The notes: generated by a model from the letters alone, not told the origin. A DNA stretch of 64,000 nucleotides from Cryobacterium sp. PH29-G1 (GCF_030063365.1 NZ_JASISY010000002.1:124001-188000), one strand, 5' to 3'; shown: positions 1 through 9,847, numbered from the stretch's first letter. Translations and numbers: made by a program.

Positions 1-616
1 CATGGCCGTGAATAATCAGGAGCGCATCGGCCGCGGAAAGATGGAGCTGGGCCAGAACCATTCCGGTCGCCTGGTGCACAACGCGCCTCGAATATCCTTC
101 ATTATCTTCCAAATCGGTCTTCTGTGCGTGAGACGCGAGGGATCGGCGCAAAACCTGGCCGGCGGCAATCTGGGTGAGCACTTCGGCATCTCGAATCTGA
201 CCCACGGTCAGGACTCGCGGCCCGTGCGAAAACAACGACACCGCTCCGATATCGATGGATCCCATGGTCAGAGGGAAGGCAAGGACGGATCGAACCTCAA
301 AGGCAAGCGCTGCCTTCATCAGCGCCGGCCAGTTCGAGTGCTGCACGGTCTGGAAATCATCGATCAGCACCGGGCGCCGCGTCGTCATTGCATCCCAAGA
401 AGGTCCTTCTCCCAGATCGAACTGAAGCTCGTCGAAGGTGGCCGCGAGTGATGTGCTGGCACACATCGTTTCCGATCCAAACGGGGTCCCCAGAGTGCAC
501 AAGCTCGCTGCGTCGACCGGAAGCGCGCGCACGAACGGCTCGCACATGCTGGAACTTCGTTCGTACGACACCGTCAGATCGTCGACGGCAGCGGAAAAAA
601 TTTGCCGATCAGTCAT
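1..616 (-). CDS. GAF-ANTAR domain protein, partial (3' end outside window)
   Basis: About 205 codons are visible on the minus strand from an ATG at 616, open to the window edge. The N-terminal part has the GAF signature of actinobacterial GAF-ANTAR proteins (LGEGPSWDA, then RPVLIDD and VRSVLAFPL). The last visible part, HQATGMVLAQLHLSAADAL, matches the start of an ANTAR RNA-binding domain, whose AxG core is followed by a hydrophobic helix. ANTAR proteins bind paired hairpins in nascent RNA and act as antiterminators, and a GAF domain usually senses a ligand or redox state. The target RNA is not visible here. Roughly 30-40 C-terminal residues are missing because of the window edge, not because the gene is broken. 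Confidence 0.85.
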   Translation of the reverse strand, partial: MTDRQIFSAAVDDLTVSYERSSSMCEPFVRALPVDAASLCTLGTPFGSETMCASTSLAATFDELQFDLGEGPSWDAMTTRRPVLIDDFQTVQHSNWPALMKAALAFEVRSVLAFPLTMGSIDIGAVSLFSHGPRVLTVGQIRDAEVLTQIAAGQVLRRSLASHAQKTDLEDNEGYSRRVVHQATGMVLAQLHLSAADALLIIHGH

Positions 617-1097
617 CCTTCACCACCGCGCCGCGACCGTGCACGGGCTCGTGATCACATCGTCCTGTCATACGACCTCACGATCACGTCACTGGGGGGA
701 AAATCGGATTCGTTGCTCCCTGCTGGCGGGCTGCCACTGCGGTCTTCGCACTGCCCGGTATAAACACTGATGGCGGATGCCGCCGGTCGAACCGATGACA
801 TCCACAGGGTGAACGGGCGTCCTGCCTCAAAATTACGAACAGTCCACAACACTACGCGGTTCAAACAAGGAATCCCATGTGCGGCTATTTGCTGATATCT
901 CGGCAGACGTCGCAACAGCTGCGGTTGTGCACCAACGCCTCACCGATACGCGAGACGGATGAATAGTTCATTCTGAGAGCATAAAGTCGGCGCAACTTGC
1001 TCGTACGCACTAACGAATCCCCCTATGCGGACGATAAATTGAAGCGACTGGCATCAGCGGGTTGTTTCATTCGGTTTGCCAATAGAGAGACGTCACT
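617..1097. other. Intergenic stretch without a convincing intact gene
   Basis: The 480 bases between the GAF-ANTAR gene and the chitinase gene carry no convincing intact CDS. They hold a tRNA-like fragment (787-805), a short perfect hairpin GGCGG-atg-CCGCC at 772-784, and a short reading frame ending at 959. The residues DISADVATAAVVHQRL in that frame resemble the linker between GAF and ANTAR domains, so it may be a decayed paralogue. A start-proximal GAGAGA at 1084-1089 belongs to the chitinase gene. Confidence 0.5.
787..805 (-). repeat. tRNA-Val 3'-half fragment (possible attachment-site remnant)
   Basis: Nineteen bases here are identical to 2697-2715 inside tRNA-Val, in the same orientation. 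They cover the T-loop, variable region and the 3' strand of the anticodon stem. Weaker similarity continues to about 820. No complete cloverleaf can be formed. The copy lies on the 3' side of the tRNA gene, where a second att core would sit after integration into a tRNA gene. It could also be a decayed tRNA gene. Confidence 0.5.
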
Positions 1098-2654
1098 GTG
1101 AAAGACTTTATTTTTCGGAAACGGATCGGTGCCGCTGTCAGTACCGCCGTCGCGCTTGTCCTCGGGGCGGGGGCACTCACGGCGCTGCCCGCACTGGCAG
1201 CACCCGGTGCTCCGACAGAAGTAGCCGTCACTTGGGCGAACACGAATGTGTGGCGAACCGGATTCCAGTCACAGGTGACTGTGACGAATAACTCCAGCGT
1301 CGTGATTGCTCCGTGGCAGATCGCCTTCGCCTACTCTCATGACGTAAACACGTTGTGGAACGGCACAGTCCTTGAAACGGCATCCGGCTTCGAAGTGAAA
1401 GCCCCAACGTGGGCTTCCTCCTTGGCCCGCGGTAAATCAACGTCGTTCGGTCTCACGTCATACACGGTCGGGACCTCCGCACTGCTACCGACATCCTGCG
1501 TTGTTATCGGCCTGCCGACCGGCGCTGCATCGATCCCCTGCTCCATCAACGGCCAGTCGGCAGACACAACGCCCCTGCCGACACCGATACCCACACCGAT
1601 ACCGATACCGACACCCACACCCACACTGACACCCACACCGACACCGACACCCACGCCCACACCCACACCGACACCCACGCCCACACCCACACCGACCGGC
1701 AGTCTCCTCGTCGCGCCGTACGTGGACATGGGGCTCTGGCCGTCAGCGGACCTCTCCGCGTTTTCCGCCGCATCCGGGGTTAAAGCCATCACCGGAGCTT
1801 TCATCGTCGCCGACAGGTCTCAGGCGTGCAGCCCGACCTGGGCTGGCTACACCGCGTATACGGTCGGGACCAGCGGCGACTTCCGTAGTGCTGTCGCGAC
1901 GTTCCAGAACGAGGGTGGGCAATTCATCGCGTCATTCGGCGGTGCGGTCAACGACGAGCTTGCGCGAGTGTGCACTGACCAGAGCGCCCTGCAGGCGGCG
2001 TATACGTTGGTCATCGAGCGATATAACCTCACGAGAATCGATTTCGACCTTGAAGGCGTTGACGTGTCCGACAGCGCCTCCAACAAGCGACGAGTCGCAG
2101 CCATCGCCGCTGTTCAGAAGCAACGCGCTGCCGCCGGGCACGTTCTTGATGTGACGCTGACGCTCCCCGTGATGCCGGACGGTCTGATCTCCAGCGGGAT
2201 GCGCACCGTTAGTGAATTCGCCGCCTCAGGAGTGACGCTGAGCGCCGTGAACATTATGGCGATGGATTACGGTACCGGCACAGCTGACATGGGTTCCGCC
2301 GCTATCTCAGCGGCTCAAGCGACCGCGGCTCAGCTTGGCGCACTCCCCGCTTACGCGCACTTGACCAGCGCGCAGCGACTTTCCATGATCGGCCTCACGC
2401 CCATGATCGGCAAGAACGACACTGCGGGTGAAGTGTTCAAACTCTCAGACGCAACCACCGTCGGTGCGTGGGCGAAGGCCAACAATCTGGCCGGTCTCGG
2501 CTGGTGGGAAATGACTCGAGATCAATCGTGCGCCGGCGGAATTTGCGACGTACATGTGTTCAGGTGTCAGCGAAGCTCGCTGGGCGTTCTCGAAGGCATT
2601 CGTAGCCGCTACCCGCTGACCAGCGGACTGCGCACCAAAAAAGTGCGATCCTGA
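1098..2654 (+). CDS. Secreted CBM2-GH18 chitinase, C-terminus frameshifted
   Basis: Predicted extracellular chitinase. A GTG start follows GAGAGA. Residues 1-34 form a signal peptide (KR, hydrophobic core, ALAA). Residues ~36-150 resemble a family 2 carbohydrate-binding module (W-R-T-GF-Q, WNGT, paired Cys). A Thr-Pro linker covers ~157-200, followed by a GH18 barrel with the DxDxE motif D315-F-D317-L-E319, E319 being the expected acid/base. GH18 enzymes hydrolyse beta-1,4 N-acetylglucosamine chains. The reading frame continues to 2654, but from about 2546 the +1 frame encodes [15 protein letters not shown] and stops at 2617-2619, which is how this family normally ends. A single extra base near 2546 would explain it. 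About 37 C-terminal residues of the listed product are therefore probably out of frame. The gene lies between two tRNA-Val-like sequences. Confidence 0.8.
   Translation: MKDFIFRKRIGAAVSTAVALVLGAGALTALPALAAPGAPTEVAVTWANTNVWRTGFQSQVTVTNNSSVVIAPWQIAFAYSHDVNTLWNGTVLETASGFEVKAPTWASSLARGKSTSFGLTSYTVGTSALLPTSCVVIGLPTGAASIPCSINGQSADTTPLPTPIPTPIPIPTPTPTLTPTPTPTPTPTPTPTPTPTPTPTGSLLVAPYVDMGLWPSADLSAFSAASGVKAITGAFIVADRSQACSPTWAGYTAYTVGTSGDFRSAVATFQNEGGQFIASFGGAVNDELARVCTDQSALQAAYTLVIERYNLTRIDFDLEGVDVSDSASNKRRVAAIAAVQKQRAAAGHVLDVTLTLPVMPDGLISSGMRTVSEFAASGVTLSAVNIMAMDYGTGTADMGSAAISAAQATAAQLGALPAYAHLTSAQRLSMIGLTPMIGKNDTAGEVFKLSDATTVGAWAKANNLAGLGWWEMTRDQSCAGGICDVHVFRCQRSSLGVLEGIRSRYPLTSGLRTKKVRS
1567..1696 (+). 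repeat. Thr-Pro linker microsatellite
   Basis: A run of ACACC/GATACC-type hexamers encodes alternating Thr-Pro with some Ile and Leu. It is the interdomain linker between the binding module and the catalytic domain of the chitinase. Such repeats can change length by slippage without breaking the frame when whole 6-base units are gained or lost. Confidence 0.85.
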
Positions 2655-2681
2655 AACCCTGTCTGGCATGGGGTTATTCTG

Positions 2682-2754
2682 TGGGCCCTACCGGGCTCGA
2701 ACCGATGACATCCACGGTGTAAACGTGGCGCTCTACCAACTGAGCTAAAGGCCC
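2682..2754 (-). tRNA. tRNA-Val (TAC anticodon)
   Basis: Read on the minus strand this folds as a normal 73-base cloverleaf. The acceptor stem is GGGCCTT with AGGGCCC (one G-T pair), the D-arm starts at GCTC, the anticodon loop is TTTACAC within a CCACG/CGTGG stem, and the T-loop is TTCGAGC. Anticodon TAC reads GUA and related Val codons. CCA is not encoded. Part of its 3' half is repeated at 787-805. Confidence 0.95.
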
Positions 2755-2827
2755 CCACGACGACGCGTTGATCGCGGGTTTGTCCAGTATAGGTCAGAGT
2801 CGCCGTTGGTTTGGCGACGTACCCGAT

Positions 2828-3298
2828 TCAGAGAGCCGGTACGAGTTGTCCGAGTGCAGCACGGTAGGCGTCGATCGATCGTGCCTCGCCCGGTGCAGTG
2901 ATGAAGCTGGCACGAATAATACCGCTGGGATCGATCAGGAACGTGGCCCGATTCGAGAATCCCTTCTCCTCGAGGAAGACGCCGTATTCCTTCGCGACCG
3001 CGCCGTGCGGCCAAAAATCCGCGACCAGATCAAACGAGTACTTTTCCTGCTCACCGAATGCACGCAGGGCGTGTCGAGAATCAACCGAGATGCCGATCAG
3101 TTCCACGCCGCTGTCTTCAAACAGGGCGAGGTTGTCACGGAGCTCGCACAGTTCACCACTACAGATACCCGAGAATGCCAACGGAAAAAACACCAACGCG
3201 ACCGACTTCCGACCTCGGTATTCGCTGAGCTGAACGCTCTCACCGAACTGGTTCATCAGCTTGAAGTCGGGTGCCTGGGTGTCGTTCTCGAGAGCCAT
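2828..3298 (-). CDS. ahpE: AhpE-like peroxiredoxin
   Basis: A 156-residue thioredoxin-fold peroxidase that reduces peroxides in the cytosol. The peroxidatic motif P39-L-A-F-S43-G-I-C46 matches the PxxxT/SxxC signature. The surrounding FFPLAFSGICSGEL and GISVDS match the AhpE group, 1-Cys enzymes known from mycobacteria. An extra Cys51 lies five residues after the peroxidatic Cys. The ATG at 3298 is chosen because GGAAAGGAG precedes it and it gives the usual length; the frame is open much further upstream but without family similarity. The gene is divergent from aceE, with 258 bases between them. Confidence 0.85.
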   Translation of the reverse strand: MALENDTQAPDFKLMNQFGESVQLSEYRGRKSVALVFFPLAFSGICSGELCELRDNLALFEDSGVELIGISVDSRHALRAFGEQEKYSFDLVADFWPHGAVAKEYGVFLEEKGFSNRATFLIDPSGIIRASFITAPGEARSIDAYRAALGQLVPAL

Positions 3299-3556
3299 GT
3301 GTGCTCCTTTCCTGGTGCGCCCGAAGCGCACAGATTGGCCGGTGACACACTCTAGCCCGGCAACGTGCGCAGTTTCGCACGACCGGCGAATTTTTTCCGG
3401 ACGCCGCCCCGTACGCGGACCTCGGACGTAATCTGTAGGCTTACATTGTGCCGCGGGTTGCAATCCAACCTGCTCATTTACGGCACGTGCTCCGTGGCGT
3501 CGCAATCGTTCATCACGAAGCACCATCCCTGAATAAAACCCAGAGAGAGGTCGACT

Positions 3557-6283
3557 GTGACGGTCAACGACCAGGACCCGTACTCGACGAACAATGCCGA
3601 CTCCGATCCGGAGGAAACGGCGGAGTGGTCGCAATCCCTCGACTCGCTCGTTGCCGAACATGGCCACGAACGCGGACGCGAGATCATGCTCAGCTTGTTA
3701 AAGCGGTCGAAAGAACTACACCTGGGTGTTCCCATGGTTCCCACGACGGACTACATCAATACCATCGCACCGGAGAATGAACCCGATTTCCCGGGTGACG
3801 AAGACATCGAACGCCGCTATCGCGCCTGGATTCGCTGGAACGCCGCCGTTTTGGTGCACCGCGCCCAGCGACCCGGTATTGCCGTTGGTGGACACATCTC
3901 GACGTACGCTTCATCCGCTGCCCTCTACGAAGTCGGTTTCAACCACTTCTTCCGCGGTCAAGACCACCCGGGTGGTGGAGACCAAATCTTCATTCAGGGC
4001 CATGCCTCCCCCGGCACCTATGCCCGCGCCTTCCTCGAGGGCCGTCTGACGGAGAACCAGCTCGACGGATTCCGGCAGGAAAAGTCGCATGCCCCGGATG
4101 GAATTTCCTCCTACCCGCACCCGCGCCTAATGCCGGAGTTCTGGCAGTTCCCCACCGTGTCCATGGGGCTTGGCCCGATCAACGCGATCTACCAGGCGCA
4201 GCTGAACCGGTACCTGACCAACCGCGGCATCAAGGACGCAAGTGACCAGCAGGTCTGGGCGTTCCTGGGTGACGGCGAGATGGACGAGGTGGAAAGCCGC
4301 GGCCAGCTGCAGGTTGCCGCGAACGAGGGGCTCGACAACCTCAACTTCATCATCAACTGCAACCTCCAGCGGCTCGACGGCCCGGTTCGCGGAAACGGCA
4401 AAATCATCCAGGAGCTCGAGAGCTTCTTCCGCGGTGCCGGCTGGAACGTCATCAAGGTTGTTTGGGGTCGCGAGTGGGACAACCTGCTCAAGAACGACAC
4501 CGATGGTGCCCTCATCAATTTGATGAACGTCACCCCCGACGGCGACTACCAGACCTACAAGGCTGAGAGCGGCGCCTACGTGCGCGAAAACTTCTTCGGT
4601 CGCGATCCGCGCGCGCTCAAGCTAGTGGAAAACCTCACCGACGACGAGGTCTGGAACCTCAAGCGTGGTGGCCACGACTACCGCAAGGTGTATGCGGCGT
4701 TCAAGGCTGCATCTGAGCACAAAGGCCAGCCGACGGTCATCCTAGCGAAGACGATCAAGGGCTACGGCTTGGGGCCGAGCTTTGAGGGACGCAACGCGAC
4801 CCACCAGATGAAGAAGATGACGCTGGAGAACCTCAAGTCCTTCCGCGACAGCATGCACGTGCCGATCACGGACGCCCAGCTCGAGGAAAATCCCTACCTG
4901 CCGCCTTACTACACTCCCGGCGAGAAGGACGAGGCCATCGAGTACATGCACGAGCGTCGTCGTGCGCTCGGCGGCTACGTGCCGGAGCGCCGGACGAAGC
5001 ACACCAAACTCAACCTGCCAGACGACAAGACCTATGCCGTGGCAAAAAAGGGTTCCGGAACGCAGGAAATCGCTACGACGATGTCGTTCGTGCGGCTGCT
5101 CAAGGAGCTTGTTCGCGCCAAGGACTTCGGTAACCGCATTGTGCCGATCATTCCCGACGAGGCACGTACCTTCGGCATTGACGCGTTCTTCCCGACGGCG
5201 AAGATTTACAACCCCAATGGGCAGCACTACACCTCGGTCGACCATGCGCAGCTCTTGGCGTACAAGGAAAGCCCGCAGGGCCAGATCCTGCACGTGGGCA
5301 TCAATGAGGCCGGAGCCGCCGCAGCCTTCACCAATGTGGGAACTTCGTATTCCACACAGGGTGAACCGCTGATCCCGGTCTACGTCTTCTACTCCATGTT
5401 CGGATTCCAGCGCACGGGCGATGCGTTCTGGGCGGCCGGCGACATGATGACCCGCGGGTTCATCATCGGCGCCACCGCCGGACGCACGACTCTCACCGGA
5501 GAGGGGTTGCAGCACGCTGACGGTCACTCCCCGATGCTCGCCTCGACGAACCCGGCCGTCGTGTCCTACGACCCGGCATACGGCTATGAGATCGGGCACA
5601 TTGTGCGCGCCGGCCTCGAGCGCATGTACGGTGGCTCGCACACCGACCCGAACGTCATGTACTACATCACGGTGTACAACGAGCCCGCCGTGCAGCCGGT
5701 CGAGCCCGACAACGTGGACGTTGACGGTATTCTGCGCGGATTGCACCGTGTCAGTGAATCGGTAACTGCCGGACCCAAGGCCCAGCTCCTCGCCTCCGGT
5801 GTGGCTGTGCCGTGGGCTTTGGAAGCCCAGAAGCTCCTCGCGGCAGACTGGGGTGTCTCCGCCGATGTCTGGTCGGTCACCTCGTGGAACGAGTTGCGTC
5901 GCGACGGCTTGGCCGCCGATGAGCACAACTTCCTATACCCCGATGAGGAGCCGCGAACCGCGTACGTCGCCGAGAAGCTCGCCGGAGCCGGCGGCCCCGT
6001 CGTTGCCGTTTCCGACTTCATGCACGCCGTGCCAGACCAGATTCGCCAATTCATACCCGGCGACTTTGCGACCTTGGGCGCGGACACCTTCGGTTTCTCG
6101 GATACCCGACCTGCGGCACGTCGCTTCTTCAAGATCGATAGCCCCTCGATGGTCGTGCGCACGCTCGAGTTGCTGGCTCGTCGCGGGGAAATCGACCGCA
6201 GCCTCGTCGGCCAGGCCATCACGAAGTATGAGCTTCACGATGTGCGGGCCGGCACCACCGGGTCTGCCGGGGGCGAGAGCTAA
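3557..6283 (+). CDS. aceE: Pyruvate dehydrogenase E1 component, homodimeric type
   Basis: A 908-residue thiamine-diphosphate enzyme that decarboxylates pyruvate and transfers the acetyl group to E2 lipoyl. The length is typical of the homodimeric AceE family. The ThDP motif begins at GDGEMDE (G238-D-G) and runs to NCNLQ. The E1-specific [18 protein letters not shown] segment follows, and the transketolase-like second half ([21 protein letters not shown]) is intact. The GTG start at 3557 follows GAGAGAGG. The fasR-like gene begins six bases after the stop, so read-through transcription is likely. Acetyl-CoA made here is the precursor used by the fatty-acid genes downstream. Confidence 0.97.
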   Translation: MTVNDQDPYSTNNADSDPEETAEWSQSLDSLVAEHGHERGREIMLSLLKRSKELHLGVPMVPTTDYINTIAPENEPDFPGDEDIERRYRAWIRWNAAVLVHRAQRPGIAVGGHISTYASSAALYEVGFNHFFRGQDHPGGGDQIFIQGHASPGTYARAFLEGRLTENQLDGFRQEKSHAPDGISSYPHPRLMPEFWQFPTVSMGLGPINAIYQAQLNRYLTNRGIKDASDQQVWAFLGDGEMDEVESRGQLQVAANEGLDNLNFIINCNLQRLDGPVRGNGKIIQELESFFRGAGWNVIKVVWGREWDNLLKNDTDGALINLMNVTPDGDYQTYKAESGAYVRENFFGRDPRALKLVENLTDDEVWNLKRGGHDYRKVYAAFKAASEHKGQPTVILAKTIKGYGLGPSFEGRNATHQMKKMTLENLKSFRDSMHVPITDAQLEENPYLPPYYTPGEKDEAIEYMHERRRALGGYVPERRTKHTKLNLPDDKTYAVAKKGSGTQEIATTMSFVRLLKELVRAKDFGNRIVPIIPDEARTFGIDAFFPTAKIYNPNGQHYTSVDHAQLLAYKESPQGQILHVGINEAGAAAAFTNVGTSYSTQGEPLIPVYVFYSMFGFQRTGDAFWAAGDMMTRGFIIGATAGRTTLTGEGLQHADGHSPMLASTNPAVVSYDPAYGYEIGHIVRAGLERMYGGSHTDPNVMYYITVYNEPAVQPVEPDNVDVDGILRGLHRVSESVTAGPKAQLLASGVAVPWALEAQKLLAADWGVSADVWSVTSWNELRRDGLAADEHNFLYPDEEPRTAYVAEKLAGAGGPVVAVSDFMHAVPDQIRQFIPGDFATLGADTFGFSDTRPAARRFFKIDSPSMVVRTLELLARRGEIDRSLVGQAITKYELHDVRAGTTGSAGGES

Positions 6284-6289
6284 GAAACC

Positions 6290-7492
6290 GTGGCACCGGC
6301 GCCCAAGACGAAAGAGCAGACTCTTAACTGGCTGCGCACCATCTCTGGCGAGTTATCGACCCAGACGTTGAAACGACTCGAAGACACGCTGTCCTGGTAT
6401 GGCGACATGCCACCAGGGCGGCGGTCCGCCGTCGGTCTGGTCGCCCAGGCCGGGATAACCAGTTTCATTTCATGGTTCGACGATCCCCGGTCAACTCCGT
6501 GGATTGCGGCGGACGTCTTCGGTGCCGCCCCGCGCGAGCTCCTGCGTTCGGTGAGCCTGCAGCAGACGCTGCAGCTCATTCGAGTGGTCGTCGAGGTGGT
6601 CGAGGAACGTGTCAAGGACGGCGGCGAGGTGCTGCGTGAGGCGATACTGCTCTATTCGCGAGAAATCGCGTTCGGGGCAGCGGATGTGTACGCTCGGGCG
6701 GCTGAGGCACGTGGACTGTGGGACGCACGCCTCGAAGCCCTCGTCGTAGATTCCATCCTTAGCGGGGAATATGACGATGAGCTGCCCAGCCGAATCGCCG
6801 CCCTCGGCTGGCATGGCCACGGCGAAGTCTGCGTTCTGGTCGGCACAACGCCGCAGCTGCTCGATGTCGATCAACTGCGCCGGGCAGCACGGCACATGGC
6901 CGCCGACGTGCTCATCGGAGTGCAGGGCAACCGGCTCGTGCTGGTCATCGGGCGCGCCCGTCCCGCCCCGGCGGACAGCGAAGATGTGGGCACGGCAGCG
7001 GCGTTGACCTTCATGGAGATCGCCATGCAGCTTGAGCCGATCTTTGGACCCGGGCATCTCGTGCTTGGACACGAGGTTCCCAACCTCGTCGATGCGTCGA
7101 AGAGCGCGAAGGCGGCACTGGCCGGTTTCGCGGTCGCTCGATCGTGGCGGAACGCTCCCCGGCCGGTTCAAGCCGACGATCTCCTGCCCGAGCGCGCCCT
7201 CGCCGGTGATCCGTTGGCCAGGGCCACGCTCATTCATCGCATCTATCGACCGCTGCAGGCACACTCCACCGAGCTGCTCACCACCCTGTGGTGCTACCTC
7301 GACAATGGGCGCTCACTCGAGGCCACCGCACGCGAATTATTCGTCCACCCCAACACGGTGCGCTATCGCCTGAAGCGGGTTTCCGAAGTGATCGGCTATG
7401 ACGCCACCGGCGCGCGGGAGGCGCTCATCCTGCAGTCGGCGCTGATCATAGGTTCGATCAGTGATCATGACGGTTCATCCCGCCGCCGTTGA
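6290..7492 (+). CDS. fasR: PucR-type regulator next to fab genes, FasR-like
   Basis: A 400-residue regulator with a C-terminal PucR-type helix-turn-helix. The segment LDNGRSLEATARELFVHPNT followed by VRYRLKRV is diagnostic of this group. The middle region resembles the GGDEF-like/PucR central domain. In Streptomyces the FasR protein has this architecture, sits directly upstream of fabD and activates fabD-fabH-acpP-fabF transcription. The same position here supports the same role. The GTG start is six bases after aceE. The palindrome at 7550-7562 in front of fabD is a candidate binding site. The symbol rests on synteny plus domain type. Confidence 0.8.
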   Translation: MAPAPKTKEQTLNWLRTISGELSTQTLKRLEDTLSWYGDMPPGRRSAVGLVAQAGITSFISWFDDPRSTPWIAADVFGAAPRELLRSVSLQQTLQLIRVVVEVVEERVKDGGEVLREAILLYSREIAFGAADVYARAAEARGLWDARLEALVVDSILSGEYDDELPSRIAALGWHGHGEVCVLVGTTPQLLDVDQLRRAARHMAADVLIGVQGNRLVLVIGRARPAPADSEDVGTAAALTFMEIAMQLEPIFGPGHLVLGHEVPNLVDASKSAKAALAGFAVARSWRNAPRPVQADDLLPERALAGDPLARATLIHRIYRPLQAHSTELLTTLWCYLDNGRSLEATARELFVHPNTVRYRLKRVSEVIGYDATGAREALILQSALIIGSISDHDGSSRRR

Positions 7493-7549
7493 TGTACCGA
7501 CGAAACCGGACGGATCTGCGGATACGCACAAAGGTTTCTTGGATACTTA

Positions 7550-7562
7550 GTGCGATTTGCAC
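7550..7562. promoter_or_regulatory. Small palindrome upstream of fabD
   Basis: GTGC-GATTT-GCAC lies 36 bases before the fabD start, in the only real gap of the fasR-fab cluster. It is a plausible operator for the FasR-like protein, but four-base arms are weak evidence. Confidence 0.3.
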
Positions 7563-7597
7563 ATCCATTCGCGTCGTCACATTGGAAGACTAACTAA

Positions 7598-8518
7598 ATG
7601 ATCGTTGTCGTCTGCCCGGGTCAGGGCTCCCAAACTCCCGGATTCCTCGAACCCTGGTTGGCTTTGCCTGCCTTCAAAGCCGGGCTTCGGCAGATTTCCG
7701 ACAACCTCGATCTGGACCTCGTCGCCCATGGCACGGTCAGCGACGCGGCTACGATTCGCGACACGGCGATCGCCCAGCCGCTTATCGTGGCCGCCGGAAT
7801 CCTCACTCTGGAAGCACTCCTCACGCCGCAACGCCGCGACCGCATTGCCGGCATCGCCGGGCACTCGGTCGGCGAACTGACCGCTGCGGCCGGGGCCGGT
7901 ATTCTGCACACCGCCGACGCGGTCAGTTTTGTACGGGAACGTGGCCTCGCGATGCAGGCGGCCGCCGCTCTGGTGCCCACCGGAATGAGCGCGGTCATCG
8001 GTGCCGATGAGGACGAGCTACTGGCCCGGGTCGCTGAGCTGGGCCTGGAGCCGGCCAATTTCAACGGTTCGGGTCAGATCGTTGTCGCCGGGGCTCTCGA
8101 TGCCTTGGCCGCCCTGGCCGAGACTCCCCCACACCGTGCCAGGGTCATCCCGCTTCAGGTCGCCGGTGCATTCCACACCCGGTATATGCAGCCCGCCGTT
8201 GAACGGATGACCGTCGTCGCCGACTCGCTCCGCCCCATAGATCCCACCCTTCCCATTTGGACCAACCGCGATGGAAGCCAGGTGAGCGACGGCATCCGTT
8301 TTGTGGACCTGCTCGTTGGCCAGGTGTCCTCACCGGTACGGTGGGACAGGTGCATGGAGGCTTTCGCTGCGGCGGGAGTCACCGGAATCATCGAGGTCGC
8401 ACCCGCTGGTGCCCTCGTCGGTCTCGCTAAGCGAGCCCTCAAAGGCGTCCCCAGCGTCGCCATCAAGTCCCCGGACGACCTGCCCGCCGCCTGGGCCATG
8501 ATTGACCAGCAGTCCTGA
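7598..8518 (+). CDS. fabD: Malonyl-CoA:ACP transacylase
   Basis: A 306-residue transferase that moves malonyl from CoA to acyl carrier protein to start type II fatty-acid synthesis. It has the N-terminal GQGSQ motif, the nucleophile motif GHSVGE with Ser90, and the catalytic His193 in GAFHTRY. Length is normal for FabD. It is the first gene of the fabD-fabH-acpP-fabF cluster; fabH starts 17 bases after its stop. Confidence 0.95.
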   Translation: MIVVVCPGQGSQTPGFLEPWLALPAFKAGLRQISDNLDLDLVAHGTVSDAATIRDTAIAQPLIVAAGILTLEALLTPQRRDRIAGIAGHSVGELTAAAGAGILHTADAVSFVRERGLAMQAAAALVPTGMSAVIGADEDELLARVAELGLEPANFNGSGQIVVAGALDALAALAETPPHRARVIPLQVAGAFHTRYMQPAVERMTVVADSLRPIDPTLPIWTNRDGSQVSDGIRFVDLLVGQVSSPVRWDRCMEAFAAAGVTGIIEVAPAGALVGLAKRALKGVPSVAIKSPDDLPAAWAMIDQQS

Positions 8519-8535
8519 ATCTGATAAGAGAGACA

Positions 8536-9540
8536 ATGACTAAGCCCACACTCCAGCAGTCCCACGGACCGAAGTACACCCGCATTCTCTCTGTGGGCGC
8601 TGCCCGCGGAGAGAACCTCGTCCCCAACGACGATCTCGTCGAGGCCATCGATTCCTCGGACGAGTGGATTCAACAGCGCACCGGTATCGTCACGCGGGCC
8701 CGGTCCGGCCAGGACGTCGACGCCCTCGACCTCGCAACGGATGCCGCGCGCGAGGCTATTGACAGAAGCGGTATCGACCCCGCCCTCATCGACGCGGTGA
8801 TTGTCGCGACCATCAGCAACGGCCGCCAAACCCCGTCTATAGCCGCCGTGGTGGCCGACCGGGTAGGCAGCAATCCGGCGGCAGCCTACGACATCAACGC
8901 TGCCTGCGCTGGCTATGCCTACGCCGTGGCGCAGGCTGACGCACTGATTCGTACCGGTGCCGCGCACTACGCGCTGGTCATCGGAGCTGAGAAACTGTCC
9001 GACCTTGTCGACCCCACCGACCGGAGCATCTCGTTCCTGCTCGGCGACGGTGCCGGCGCCGTCGTCATCGGCCCGAGCGACTACCCGGGCATTGCCACAA
9101 CGGTATGGGGCTCGGATGGTTCCAAGGCCGAAGCGATCCAGATGAACCACACCCTGCAGGAATATCGCCGCGGTGAAGTCGAATGGCCGACCCTGCGCCA
9201 GGAAGGACAGACGGTCTTCCGCTGGGCCGTGTGGGACATGGCCAAAGTGGCCAAGAAAGCCCTCGAAGTCGCCGGAATCGAAAGCTCCGACCTGGCCGCG
9301 TTCATCCCGCATCAGGCCAACATGCGCATCATCGATGAGTTCGCCAAGCAGCTCAAGCTCCCGGAGTCCGTTGTCATTGCGCGTGATGTTGCCACGACCG
9401 GGAACACGTCGTCGGCTTCCATTCCGCTTGCCACCCACCGCCTGCTTGAAGAACACCCCGAGCTCAGCGGCGGGCTTGCCCTGCAGATCGGCTTCGGTGC
9501 CGGACTTGTGTTCGGCGCGCAGGTCGTTGTGCTGCCCTAA
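8536..9540 (+). CDS. fabH: 3-oxoacyl-ACP synthase III
   Basis: A 334-residue thiolase-fold condensing enzyme joining an acyl-CoA primer to malonyl-ACP. The catalytic triad is visible: Cys124 in INAACAGY, His259 in IPHQANMR, Asn290 in TTGNTSS. In actinomycetes FabH often prefers branched primers, giving iso/anteiso fatty acids; that preference is inference here. The ATG follows GAGAG. The gene sits between fabD and acpP. Confidence 0.95.
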   Translation: MTKPTLQQSHGPKYTRILSVGAARGENLVPNDDLVEAIDSSDEWIQQRTGIVTRARSGQDVDALDLATDAAREAIDRSGIDPALIDAVIVATISNGRQTPSIAAVVADRVGSNPAAAYDINAACAGYAYAVAQADALIRTGAAHYALVIGAEKLSDLVDPTDRSISFLLGDGAGAVVIGPSDYPGIATTVWGSDGSKAEAIQMNHTLQEYRRGEVEWPTLRQEGQTVFRWAVWDMAKVAKKALEVAGIESSDLAAFIPHQANMRIIDEFAKQLKLPESVVIARDVATTGNTSSASIPLATHRLLEEHPELSGGLALQIGFGAGLVFGAQVVVLP

Positions 9541-9561
9541 CCTACCCACCCCCTAAACTAG

Positions 9562-9579
9562 GTCTCGGTCAACCGAGAC
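9562..9579 (+). promoter_or_regulatory. Hairpin in acpP leader
   Basis: GTCTCGG-tcaa-CCGAGAC is a perfect 7-bp stem just upstream of acpP, preceded by CCCCCTAAAC. A similar arrangement (CCCCCTAAAC, then GTCTCA-aggc-TGAGAC) occurs at 16971-16998 before the PuuB-like gene. It could tune acpP translation or mRNA stability. The function is unknown. Confidence 0.4.
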
Positions 9580-9598
9580 ACCCTCAAGGAGAAAAAAC

Positions 9599-9847
9599 AT
9601 GGCATTGTCCACCGAAGAAGTTCTGACCGGCCTGGCCGAGCTCATCAACGACGAGACCGGAATTGCAACCGACACGGTTGAATTGGGCAAGTCGTTCACC
9701 GACGACTTGGACATCGACTCCATCTCGATGATGACCATTGTCGTCAACGCAGAGGAGAAGTTCGACGTGAAGATCCCCGACGAAGAGGTCAAGAACCTCA
9801 AGACCGTCGGCGACGCCGTTGAGTTCATCGTGAAGGCGCAGGACTAG
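9599..9847 (+). CDS. acpP: Acyl carrier protein
   Basis: An 82-residue acidic four-helix protein that carries growing acyl chains. Ser41 in DIDSISM is the phosphopantetheine attachment site. The ATG follows AAGGAG. It lies between hairpins at 9562-9579 and 9862-9888, an arrangement that could let this highly needed protein accumulate above its neighbours. Confidence 0.95.
   Translation: MALSTEEVLTGLAELINDETGIATDTVELGKSFTDDLDIDSISMMTIVVNAEEKFDVKIPDEEVKNLKTVGDAVEFIVKAQD

Noticed and set aside
655-915. 86-codon minus-strand frame in the first intergenic gap
   Set aside because: No ribosome site, no motif, and it runs over the tRNA-like fragment.
1567-1696. Regular repeats that could suggest a CRISPR-like array
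   Set aside because: Units are 6-12 bases, in frame, and encode a Thr-Pro linker; there are no spacers.
4742-5926. 394-codon antisense frame in aceE
   Set aside because: aceE is unambiguous over the whole stretch.
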